Source: Aquimarina amphilecti (GTDB lineage Bacteria > Bacteroidota > Bacteroidia > Flavobacteriales > Flavobacteriaceae). Taken from it: a stretch of 64,000 nt of DNA. Positions 57,039-64,000 of this stretch are shown here, one piece after another. The number at the start of each line of letters is the position of its first letter. The stretch's first letter is position 1. Location of the stretch: the NCBI RefSeq assembly GCF_900109375.1, contig NZ_FOAB01000005.1:310001-374000 (forward strand), in the 5' to 3' direction. The notes under the pieces are model-generated. The model was given only the letters and a program-made list of their open reading frames with translations, was not told the origin of the DNA and did no database searches. The position numbers and the translations under genes were made by a program.

Positions 57039-57467
57039 TTAAGAAGTTTTTTCGGCGATGAGAATTTTCTGATTATTTTGATTAGTTAAATATAGGATGT
57101 TTCCTTCCAGTTTTTGATTTTTCTCTTCCGAGAAAATCTTAAAAAAATCTTTTTCAATGTTACTAGTTTCTTCACAATATATCTTAGTACCAATTGGGAA
57201 TCCAGTGGTTAGAGAATTTTCTTCTATGTTATATTCGCAAGAATAAGAATTACACCCAGCAAAACCAGAAATTGTCTTTTTAGTAGGATTAAATATTAAA
57301 GTAAGTTTGTGTTTAGAAACATCAACTCCATAAAGCGAGGTTACTAAATAAGTACCTTTAGGTTTTGATTGAACTACAGTTTCAGTGTCATTAGAGTTAA
57401 CAGCATTCATAGTATTGCAGTTACCAAATAATAAAAGAGAAATTAAAAATAAACCTGCATATTTCAT
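57039..57467 (-). CDS. META domain lipoprotein (HslJ-like)
   Basis: 142 residues. Signal MKYAGLFLISLLLFGNC with lipid Cys17. A META domain fills the rest: GTYLVTSLYGVDV, KLTLIFNPTKKTISGFAGCNSY (typical FxGCNxY block) and a late beta strand LEGNILYLTN. HslJ-like proteins are linked with stress and antibiotic resistance, mechanism unknown. Convergent with the protease gene (5 bp apart). A minus-strand TAAATTTG box (57531 to 57524) is a likely promoter. Confidence 0.82.
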   Translation of the reverse strand: MKYAGLFLISLLLFGNCNTMNAVNSNDTETVVQSKPKGTYLVTSLYGVDVSKHKLTLIFNPTKKTISGFAGCNSYSCEYNIEENSLTTGFPIGTKIYCEETSNIEKDFFKIFSEEKNQKLEGNILYLTNQNNQKILIAEKTS

Positions 57468-57545
57468 AATAAGTTGGATTTAATAAAGAACATTAAAGAA
57501 ATGTAGTAATTTTTCGAATATAACAAATTTATCATATTTTAGTCT

Positions 57546-57590
57546 TTAATCTCTAAAAGAAGGGTTTTGTTAGAGATTAAGGTTTTTTAT
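57546..57590 (+). terminator. Hairpin with U tract just before the TetR gene
   Basis: TTAATCTCTA (57546-57555) pairs with TAGAGATTAA (57571-57580), followed by GGTTTTTTAT. It is 23 bp upstream of the TetR start, in the leader or promoter region. May stop antisense transcription or act as an operator or attenuator for tetR. Confidence 0.5.
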
Positions 57591-57612
57591 CAATATGTAA
57601 ACCCCATTTTCA

Positions 57613-58182
57613 ATGAAACCAGAAAGTAGAAAGCAAGAAATTGTAAACGCCGCGGCTATTCTTTTTAAAGAAAAGGGGTATAGTGCTGTTACAATGAGAG
57701 ATTTGGCAACCGCAATGGGGATCAAAGCCGCTAGTTTGTATAATCATATTCAATCTAAACAAGAAATCTTATCTACAATTATTATTGAGCTTGCCGAGGA
57801 ATTTACCACAGGAATGAATCTAATAGTTAATTCTGATCAAAGCGCAATCAGAAAGTTAGAAAATATAATAAGTCTTCATATTGATGTTACTTTACGGAAT
57901 GCTGATGGGTTAGCATCACTTAATAATGATTGGATGCATTTGGAGGAAGAGAATCTCTTGTCTTTTGAGAAAATGCGAAATGATTATGAAGAAAATTTTA
58001 GACAGATTGTTCGAAAAGGAGTGGATGCTAAAGAGATCAAATCTAATAATATTGAAATCATTGTTTTCTCTACATTATCTACCTTAAGAACACTTTATTT
58101 ATGGTATCCAAAACAAAAAAATATTGATGCAGGGATACTTAAAAAAGATATGATTGCGGTATTACTGCAAGGTGTAGTTTAA
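57613..58182 (+). CDS. TetR/AcrR-family regulator of the phenylacetate operon
   Basis: 189 residues. N-terminal TetR helix-turn-helix: RKQEIVNAAAILFKEKGYSA, VTMRDLATAMGIKAASLYNH, then FQ-like QSKQEILSTII. The C-terminal ligand domain is helical and diverged. It lies 78 bp upstream of paaE on the same strand. The gap has a perfect 20-bp palindrome over the -7 element of paaE, so it most likely represses the paa genes until a phenylacetyl-CoA-type ligand binds. The name PaaR is used for such regulators in other phyla; orthology is not certain. Confidence 0.88.
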   Translation: MKPESRKQEIVNAAAILFKEKGYSAVTMRDLATAMGIKAASLYNHIQSKQEILSTIIIELAEEFTTGMNLIVNSDQSAIRKLENIISLHIDVTLRNADGLASLNNDWMHLEEENLLSFEKMRNDYEENFRQIVRKGVDAKEIKSNNIEIIVFSTLSTLRTLYLWYPKQKNIDAGILKKDMIAVLLQGVV

Positions 58183-58199
58183 AATTAACACTTAATTAA

Positions 58200-58230
58200 T
58201 TGCTTATCAAACTAACAATTGTTAGTTTTG
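58200..58230 (+). promoter_or_regulatory. Promoter of the paa operon
   Basis: TTG at 58200-58202, 20-bp spacer, TAGTTTTG at 58223-58230: a full Bacteroidota promoter. The -7 element is embedded in the 20-bp palindrome. Confidence 0.75.
58209..58228. promoter_or_regulatory. TetR operator (20-bp perfect palindrome)
   Basis: AAACTAACAATTGTTAGTTT, perfect dyad, overlapping the spacer and most of the -7 box of the paaE promoter. Bound repressor would shut out RNA polymerase. Confidence 0.75.
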
Positions 58231-58234
58231 TTCT

Positions 58235-58250
58235 ACTATAACGTTATAGT
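58235..58250. promoter_or_regulatory. Second palindrome before paaE (16 bp)
   Basis: ACTATAACGTTATAGT, perfect dyad, 6 bp after the first one and 10 bp before the paaE start, over the predicted transcription start. It shares the ACTA...TAGT outer bases with the first palindrome, so it may be a second site for the same or another regulator. Confidence 0.6.
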
Positions 58251-58260
58251 GTAATATTTC

Positions 58261-59334
58261 ATGAGCGATTTTCATACCATAAAAATAGCGGAAGTTCTTA
58301 AAGAAACTAAGGACTGTACTTCAATAACTTTTGATATTCCTCAAAATCTAAAAGAAGAATTCGCATATAAACAAGGTCAGTATTTAACTTTAAAAACAGT
58401 GTTGAATGGACAAGAAGTAAGGCGTAGTTATTCCTTATGTTCAAGTCCTATTGATGATAAATGGAAAGTAGCAGTTAAAAGAATAGATGGAGGGTTGTTT
58501 TCTAATTATGCTTGTAATGTATTAAAGGCTGGCGATGAATTAGAGGTGCTACCTCCTAATGGAGGTTTTTTTACAGAAGTAGATCCAACCGCATCTAAAA
58601 ACTATATTGTTTTTGCTGCAGGTAGTGGGATTACTCCAATTCTTTCCATTATAAAAACCCATTTGGCTTTAGAACCTAATAGTACATTCAAGTTATTTTA
58701 CTTGAATCGCACTGTTAAATCTATTATCTTTAAAGAAGAGATAGAAGCGCTTAGAAATACATATTTTGGAAGGTTTGAAATATTTTATTTCTTAACGAAA
58801 GAACACAGAGATATACCATTGTTAAATGGGAGATTTACATCAGAAAAGTTGAAGGAACTTTCTAATAAAATTATTAATGTTTCAGAGGTGGATGAGTGTT
58901 TTATTTGCGGTCCAGAAGAAATGATTTTCTTGATTAGAGATGAACTAGTTAATGCTGGATTATCTAAAGATAATATTCATTATGAGTTGTTTTTTTCTGG
59001 TGCTACCGAAGAAGATAAAAAAAGAGCTGCAATAGCTATAGAGCATAAGTTTGAAGGGACTGAAGTTACTATTATTGATGGAGGTAAAGAATTTCATTTT
59101 GGAATGGATGACGACTATGATAACATCCTAGATGGAGCTTTAGCTGCTGGAGCCGACCTTCCTTTTGCTTGTAAAGGTGGTGTCTGTAGTACTTGTAAAT
59201 GTAAATTGATAGAAGGAGAAGTAGAGATGAAAATAAATTATGCACTCGAGGAAGATGAAGTAGCTAAAGGGCTAGTGCTATCTTGTCAGGCAGTGCCAAC
59301 TACGGAAAAAGTAGTAGTTGATTTTGACGTGTAA
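58261..59334 (+). CDS. paaE: Phenylacetyl-CoA epoxidase reductase subunit PaaE
   Basis: 357 residues. N-terminal ferredoxin-reductase part: FAD motif RRSYSLCSSP (about 60-69), NAD(P) region FAAGSGITPILSI (about 119-131) and CFICGPEEMI. C-terminal plant-type 2Fe-2S domain: CKGGVCSTCKC and the fourth Cys in LSCQAVP. It passes electrons from NADPH to the di-iron oxygenase PaaA. In E. coli it is last of paaABCDE; here it is first, 78 bp after the TetR gene, directly under the operator. Confidence 0.95.
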   Translation: MSDFHTIKIAEVLKETKDCTSITFDIPQNLKEEFAYKQGQYLTLKTVLNGQEVRRSYSLCSSPIDDKWKVAVKRIDGGLFSNYACNVLKAGDELEVLPPNGGFFTEVDPTASKNYIVFAAGSGITPILSIIKTHLALEPNSTFKLFYLNRTVKSIIFKEEIEALRNTYFGRFEIFYFLTKEHRDIPLLNGRFTSEKLKELSNKIINVSEVDECFICGPEEMIFLIRDELVNAGLSKDNIHYELFFSGATEEDKKRAAIAIEHKFEGTEVTIIDGGKEFHFGMDDDYDNILDGALAAGADLPFACKGGVCSTCKCKLIEGEVEMKINYALEEDEVAKGLVLSCQAVPTTEKVVVDFDV

Positions 59335-59400
59335 TCAGAATATGTTATAATTCTGAGAAGTAAGCTGAACTCCGTTTCAGAATAATAAAACTCCAATATT

Positions 59401-60357
59401 ATGAGTGAAAAAGAAATAAAAAATCTGGAAGAACTTTTTGATCAAAGAATTGCCAGAGATGAAAAAATCGAACCTAAAGATTGGATGCCCGAAAAGTATC
59501 GAAAGACTCATATAAGACAAATATCGCAACATGCGCACTCAGAAATAGTAGGAATGTTACCAGAAGGTAATTGGATATCTAGAGCTCCATCTATGAGACG
59601 TAAAGTTGCATTGTTGGCTAAAGTACAAGATGAAGCTGGACATGGATTATACTTATATAGTGCTTGCGAAACTTTAGGGATTTCTAGAGAAGAATTATAT
59701 GAACAACTACACTCTGGGAAAGCTAAATATTCTAGTATTTTTAATTATCCTACTCTAACATGGGCGGACATAGGTGCAATTGGCTGGTTGGTTGATGGAG
59801 CAGCAATAATTAATCAGGTACCTTTATGTAGTACTTCATATGGTCCTTACGCAAGAGCAATGATCCGTGTTTGTAAAGAAGAAAGTTTCCACCAACGTCA
59901 AGGGTATGAAATTATGATGACATTGGCTAAAGGGACGCCAGAGCAAAAAGAGTTGGCTCAGGATGCTTTAAATAGATGGTGGTGGCCATCCCTTATGATG
60001 CTTGGTCCTAGTGATGCAGAATCTGTGCATACAGAACAATCCATGAAATGGAAGTTGAAACGTAAAACCAATGATGAACTTCGTCAACAATTTATTGATC
60101 AAACTGTTCCTCAGGCAGATCTTATTGGTCTTACTGTTCCTGATCCAAATTTGAAATGGAATGAGGAAAAAAAGCATTATGATTTTGGGGATATCGACTG
60201 GGATGAGTTTTGGCAGGTAGTTAAGGGACATGGTCCTTGTAATAAGGAAAGGTTGTCGGCAAGAGTTAACGCTTGGGAAGAAGGAGAATGGGTACGTGAT
60301 GCTGCTATGGCTTATGCCGAAAAACAACAGAATAATAAAATAAAGAAAGCAATTTAA
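59401..60357 (+). CDS. paaA: Phenylacetyl-CoA epoxidase catalytic subunit PaaA
   Basis: 318 residues. Ferritin-like di-iron oxygenase: ligands in [14 protein letters not shown] (Glu-x-x-His) and [13 protein letters not shown] (Glu and His). The N-terminal stretch [20 protein letters not shown] matches PaaA. With PaaB, PaaC and PaaE it makes the ring 1,2-epoxide of phenylacetyl-CoA using oxygen. Cytoplasmic. 66 bp after paaE. Confidence 0.96.
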   Translation: MSEKEIKNLEELFDQRIARDEKIEPKDWMPEKYRKTHIRQISQHAHSEIVGMLPEGNWISRAPSMRRKVALLAKVQDEAGHGLYLYSACETLGISREELYEQLHSGKAKYSSIFNYPTLTWADIGAIGWLVDGAAIINQVPLCSTSYGPYARAMIRVCKEESFHQRQGYEIMMTLAKGTPEQKELAQDALNRWWWPSLMMLGPSDAESVHTEQSMKWKLKRKTNDELRQQFIDQTVPQADLIGLTVPDPNLKWNEEKKHYDFGDIDWDEFWQVVKGHGPCNKERLSARVNAWEEGEWVRDAAMAYAEKQQNNKIKKAI

Positions 60358-60418
60358 TAAATTCCTTATTACCTCATTTCTTTCTAGTAGAAGGTTTGGG
60401 AATAAGGGCATACTAATT

Positions 60419-60703
60419 ATGAAAAAAAATTGGCCACTTTGGGAAGTCTTTGTAAGAAGTAAGAATGGTTTAGAGCACCGTCATTTTGGGAGTTTACACG
60501 CCGCAGATGAAGAAATGGCATTAGAAAATGCTAGAGATGTATATACTCGCAGAAGCGAAGGAGTAAGCATTTGGGTGGTGGAATCTAAGCATATAACTGC
60601 TTCCAATCCAGAAAATAATGGAGAATTGTTTGAGCCTGCTCAAGACAAAGTATATAGGCACCCTACTTTTTATACACTACCTGATGAGGTAAAACATATG
60701 TAG
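60419..60703 (+). CDS. paaB: Phenylacetyl-CoA epoxidase subunit PaaB
   Basis: 94 residues, as in E. coli PaaB (95). WPLWEVFVRSKNGLEHRHFG at the N terminus and ALENARDVYTRRSEGVSIWV are the family signature. A small bridging subunit that holds the PaaAC heterodimers together. 61 bp after paaA, 61 bp before paaC. Confidence 0.95.
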   Translation: MKKNWPLWEVFVRSKNGLEHRHFGSLHAADEEMALENARDVYTRRSEGVSIWVVESKHITASNPENNGELFEPAQDKVYRHPTFYTLPDEVKHM

Positions 60704-60764
60704 TGCGTAAAAGCATAATATATGTGTAAAATGGCAATTTGCTTAATTAATGCGATTTTTTAAA

Positions 60765-61520
60765 ATGAAAAAAGAAAATTTAATTCAATATATCTACGGA
60801 ATTGCTGATAATGCTTTAATCTTAGGACAGCGACTTTCTGAATTATGTGGGCATGGACCAAATTTAGAAACGGATATAGCATGTACTAATATAGCATTAG
60901 ATTTATTAGGACAAACACGTTGTTATTATCAATATGCTGCACAACTTTCCGGGGATAAGGTAACAGAAGATGATATAGCTTTCTTGAGAACAGAAAGACA
61001 ATATAAAAATGTACTATTGGTAGAACAACCAAATGTTAATTTTGGGTATGTTATTACTCGTCAGTTTTTTTATGATGTTTTTCATTTATTACTGCTAGAA
61101 GAGTTACAAAATAGTGATGATGAAATACTTTCTGCAATTGCAAAGAAATCAATAAAAGAAGTTAGTTATCATCAACGTTTTTCGTCTGATTGGATCAAAA
61201 GACTGGGAGATGGGACAGAGGTTAGTAGAAAGAAGGTTCAGGATGCTGTAAATGATCTTTGGAAGTTTACCGATGAATTATTTCATCTTACAGAAGATGA
61301 TAAAAATATGCTTGAAAATGGTGTTGGAGTAGATGTTAGTCTCTTAAAAGAAAAATACTACCAAGTTATAAACGAAATTTTAGAAGAAGCGACTCTTATA
61401 CCTCCTGAACTGAAATGGTTTAGAAAAGGAGGAAAAGAAGGGATCCATAGTGAACATATGGGATACCTCCTTTCAGATCTTCAATATATGCAGAGGACCT
61501 ACCCAAATATGAAGTGGTGA
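60765..61520 (+). CDS. paaC: Phenylacetyl-CoA epoxidase structural subunit PaaC
   Basis: 251 residues from ATG 60765 (MKKENLIQYIYGIADNALIL); an in-frame ATG at 60750 would add five residues. Ferritin-like protein without the full metal set. Signature pieces: GQRLSELCGHGPNLETDIAC, LLVEQPNVNFGYVI, KSIKEVSYHQRFSSDW and EGIHSEHMGYLLSDLQYMQR. Forms the heterodimer with PaaA and supports substrate binding. Confidence 0.95.
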   Translation: MKKENLIQYIYGIADNALILGQRLSELCGHGPNLETDIACTNIALDLLGQTRCYYQYAAQLSGDKVTEDDIAFLRTERQYKNVLLVEQPNVNFGYVITRQFFYDVFHLLLLEELQNSDDEILSAIAKKSIKEVSYHQRFSSDWIKRLGDGTEVSRKKVQDAVNDLWKFTDELFHLTEDDKNMLENGVGVDVSLLKEKYYQVINEILEEATLIPPELKWFRKGGKEGIHSEHMGYLLSDLQYMQRTYPNMKW

Positions 61521-61586
61521 TCATATATTAGATATAATTCACGCAGTTAGTCAAAGGGTTGTTTTCAAAAGTAATTTTAAAGTAAT

Positions 61587-62090
61587 ATGACAATCACGTT
61601 AGAACAACATATTGATCCAAAATTATACGCGATTCTAGAGAAAGTAAGTGATCCTGAGATTCCCGTATTATCTATTATGGATATGGGCGTTGTACGATCT
61701 GCTAAAATCGTTGATGATACTGTGCTTGTTACTATTACTCCCACATATAGTGGGTGCCCAGCTATGGATGTTATAGGGGATGATATCGTAAGCGCTTTCC
61801 AAAAAGAAAAGATGAATGCTAAGGTTTCATTGGTGCTCTCTCCGGCTTGGACTACAGATTGGATTACACCTAGAGGAAGAAAAGCCCTTGAAGATTATGG
61901 AATCGCTGCTCCTTTAGAAGAAGAAGCTGATAAAGAAGTTTTATTAGGGAATAAGCGCATAGTAAAATGTCCTCAATGTGGATCGACAAATACAAATATG
62001 ATAAGTCAGTTTGGATCTACTGCTTGTAAAGCATTATTTAAATGTGATGATTGTTTGGAACCTTTTGATTACTTCAAATGTTTAAAATAG
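61587..62090 (+). CDS. paaD: Phenylacetate degradation protein PaaD
   Basis: 167 residues. N-terminal DUF59/MIP18-type domain (KVSDPEIPVLSIMDMGVVRS; ITPTYSGCPAMDVI) and a C-terminal zinc ribbon of four cysteines (CPQCGSTNTN ... CKALFKCDDC). PaaD is thought to help fit iron-sulfur or di-iron centres into the epoxidase complex. 66 bp after paaC. Confidence 0.94.
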   Translation: MTITLEQHIDPKLYAILEKVSDPEIPVLSIMDMGVVRSAKIVDDTVLVTITPTYSGCPAMDVIGDDIVSAFQKEKMNAKVSLVLSPAWTTDWITPRGRKALEDYGIAAPLEEEADKEVLLGNKRIVKCPQCGSTNTNMISQFGSTACKALFKCDDCLEPFDYFKCLK

Positions 62091-62120
62091 AAATTTCAAA
62101 TTTTAATTAAAGATATACTT

Positions 62121-62900
62121 GTGAATTCAATAGAATTAAAAATAGAAAATAATATAGCTAAGGTAACTTTAAATCGTCCTGAAACTTTTAATAGTTTCAA
62201 TAGAGAAATGGCGTTAAAATTACAAAACACTTTGGATTCTTGTGAAAATAATGATGAGGTTAGAGCTATCATATTAACAGGTAATGGCAAAGCATTTTGT
62301 GCAGGTCAAGATTTAAAAGAAGTGACCTCTCCAGAACTAAATCCAGGCTTCAGAAAAATATTAGAAGAGCATTATAACCCAATAGTACAAAGGATAAGAA
62401 GTATAGAAAAACCAATTATTGCAGCTGTTAATGGAGTTGCAGCTGGTGCTGGTGCAAATATAGCTTTAGCTTGTGATATTGTTATAGCATCTGAGGCAGC
62501 AAGCTTTATTCAAGCATTTAGTAAAATTGGTTTAATTCCTGATAGTGCAGGAACTTTTTTTCTTCCAAGATTAATCGGCTTTCAGAAAGCATCAGCATTA
62601 ATGATGTTAGGAGATAAGGTGACGGCTGATCAAGCCGAAGGGTTAGGAATGTTGTATAAGGTGTTTTCTGTAGATACCTTTGAAGAAGAGTCAATGAAAT
62701 TAGCAATTAAAGTTGCTCAAATGCCAACAAAAGCTTTGGGACTTACTAAAAGGTTGTTAAACCAATCTATGGTAAACACATTGGATCAACAGTTAGAAAT
62801 AGAATCTGATTTACAAATAGAAGCTGCAGAAAGTAACGATTATGCAGAGGGTGTAAATGCTTTTATAGAAAAAAGAAAACCTGTTTTTAAAGGAAATTAA
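62121..62900 (+). CDS. paaG: 1,2-epoxyphenylacetyl-CoA isomerase PaaG (crotonase family)
   Basis: 259 residues from GTG 62121. Crotonase fold: AFCAGQDLKE and AAVNGVAAGAGANIALACD oxyanion region. IPDSAGTFFLPRLIG at about 135-150 carries the Asp that marks PaaG, whereas plain enoyl-CoA hydratases have PGAGGTQ here. It turns the epoxide into the oxepin-CoA. 30 bp after paaD. Confidence 0.9.
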   Translation: MNSIELKIENNIAKVTLNRPETFNSFNREMALKLQNTLDSCENNDEVRAIILTGNGKAFCAGQDLKEVTSPELNPGFRKILEEHYNPIVQRIRSIEKPIIAAVNGVAAGAGANIALACDIVIASEAASFIQAFSKIGLIPDSAGTFFLPRLIGFQKASALMMLGDKVTADQAEGLGMLYKVFSVDTFEEESMKLAIKVAQMPTKALGLTKRLLNQSMVNTLDQQLEIESDLQIEAAESNDYAEGVNAFIEKRKPVFKGN

Positions 62901-62903
62901 GAT

Positions 62904-64000
62904 ATGATCGTAGGAGTAATAGGTTCTGGGACAATGGGCAGTGGAATAGCACAAGTAGCTGCTACTTCTGGATGCAAAGTAAAAGTATTTGACACAAAAC
63001 AAGAAGCCCTTGATAAAAGCCAAAAAGGGTTAGAAAAAATTCTTTCTCGTCTTATAGAAAAAGGTAGAATTGATGAAGCAGAAAAGCAGCGCATACAAAC
63101 TAATATTTCTTATGTCAATGAATTAAAAGACTTAGGTGATACGGATTTAACGATTGAGGCAATTATTGAAAATTTAGAAATCAAGAAAAAAGTATTTTCT
63201 GAGCTTGAAAAGTATGTTTCTGATGATGCTATTATTGCATCAAACACTTCTTCTTTGTCAATAGCTTCTATAGCATCTTCTTTACAAAAACCTGAACGTT
63301 GTATAGGAATTCATTTTTTTAATCCTGCTCCATTAATGAAATTGGTCGAAATAATACCGGCTGTACAAACCTCAGAGGAAGTAAAAAACAAAGTTGCGAA
63401 CATAATAAAAGATTGGAAAAAGGTAGTTGCAATAGCAAAAGATACACCTGGTTTTATTGTCAATCGTGTAGCAAGACCTTTTTATGGAGAATCACTTCGT
63501 ATATATGAAGAAGGGTTAGCAGATTTAGTAACAATTGACCATAGTTTGAAAGAATTGGGAGGTTTTAGAATGGGCCCTTTTGAACTGATGGATTTTATTG
63601 GGAATGATGTTAACTATACAGTTACAGAAACTGTATTCAAAGCGTTTTATTATGACCCTAGATATAAACCGTCATTTACTCAAAAAAGGTTATCAGAAGC
63701 TGGATATTTGGGAAGAAAATCTGGAAAAGGATATTATAATTATGACGAGCAAGGAAAAATAGTTTCCCAAAATATAAGTAGTTCGATAACTTCTAGTGGG
63801 GCAGAAAAACTATCTAAAGAAGAGCTTTCTCAGTATATTTTTAATCGTGTATTAGTAATGTTAATTAATGAGGCAGCAGATGCTTTGTTTTGGAATATCG
63901 CTTCGACAGAAGATATTGATAATGCAATGACCAAAGGAGTTAACTATCCTTATGGTTTACTAGCTTGGGCGGATAAAAAAGGAATCGATTGGTGTGTAAG
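62904..64000 (+). CDS. paaH: 3-hydroxyacyl-CoA dehydrogenase PaaH, 5' part (3' end outside window)
   Basis: 365 codons are open from ATG 62904 to the window end. Rossmann NAD site VIGSGTMGSGIAQVAA at residues 5-20, ASNTSSLSIASIA, GIHFFNPAPLMKLVEI and DTPGFIVNRVARPFYGE are the family blocks; a second C-terminal domain begins near residue 320. It is 3 bp after paaG. Family length is about 475 in E. coli PaaH, so about 110 residues are missing. It oxidises 3-hydroxyadipyl-CoA late in the pathway. Confidence 0.92.
   Translation, partial: MIVGVIGSGTMGSGIAQVAATSGCKVKVFDTKQEALDKSQKGLEKILSRLIEKGRIDEAEKQRIQTNISYVNELKDLGDTDLTIEAIIENLEIKKKVFSELEKYVSDDAIIASNTSSLSIASIASSLQKPERCIGIHFFNPAPLMKLVEIIPAVQTSEEVKNKVANIIKDWKKVVAIAKDTPGFIVNRVARPFYGESLRIYEEGLADLVTIDHSLKELGGFRMGPFELMDFIGNDVNYTVTETVFKAFYYDPRYKPSFTQKRLSEAGYLGRKSGKGYYNYDEQGKIVSQNISSSITSSGAEKLSKEELSQYIFNRVLVMLINEAADALFWNIASTEDIDNAMTKGVNYPYGLLAWADKKGIDWCV

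Overview
The window reads as chromosome of a marine member of the Flavobacteriaceae (Bacteroidota), probably Aquimarina-like; the genus is a guess from gene content. Reasons: AT-rich DNA; three proteins ending in type IX secretion (T9SS) sorting domains; a TonB-dependent receptor; a GldM-derived protein; GSCFA, choice-of-anchor and PD40-OmpA proteins; and promoters of the Bacteroidota form (TTG, about 20 bp, TAnnTTTG). I see no tRNA, rRNA, CRISPR array or insertion sequence.

Layout. (1) 2-7613: a sugar operon with a TonB receptor (5' end outside the window), a GH63/mannosylglycerate-hydrolase-like enzyme, a GNAT, a sodium:solute symporter, glycerate kinase and mannose-6-phosphate isomerase. 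Together they look like a route for mannosylglycerate (digeneaside of red algae): import, split to mannose and glycerate, then feed both to glycolysis. A strong two-way terminator (7701-7741) separates it from isocitrate lyase (7758-9368, minus). (2) 10506-19728: an operon of an FHA/winged-helix protein, a kinase/degenerate cyclase/ATPase/TPR giant, a 211-residue protein ending Thr-Cys-Cys, a fused E1-like/YcaO cyclodehydratase and a lysine-2,3-aminomutase-like radical SAM enzyme. This is a RiPP (TOMM-type) system with its own phospho-signalling module, and is the most interesting part of the window. (3) 20266-31407: an orphan protein, a LytTR response regulator with its propeller-type sensor kinase, secreted proteins, a SpoU methyltransferase, an alanine/glycine symporter, PD40-OmpA and Era.

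(4) 31798-46967: a large T9SS adhesin-like repeat protein, a choice-of-anchor I lipoprotein, Der, a truncated GldM-like protein, a MerR-CapA-M23 operon, alaS and GSCFA. (5) 47163-53397: a LexA/S24-type repressor with a divergent promoter and tiny ORFs, a T9SS M14 carboxypeptidase, an orphan endolysin-holin pair, and a 135-nt inverted repeat that looks like structured RNA. (6) 53398-64000: aromatic amino acid hydroxylase, a T9SS trypsin-like protease, a META lipoprotein, then a TetR regulator and a phenylacetate operon paaE-A-B-C-D-G-H (paaH runs off the end). A perfect 20-bp palindrome covers the -7 box in front of paaE and is the likely TetR operator.

All functions are read from motifs and remembered family features; no database search was possible.
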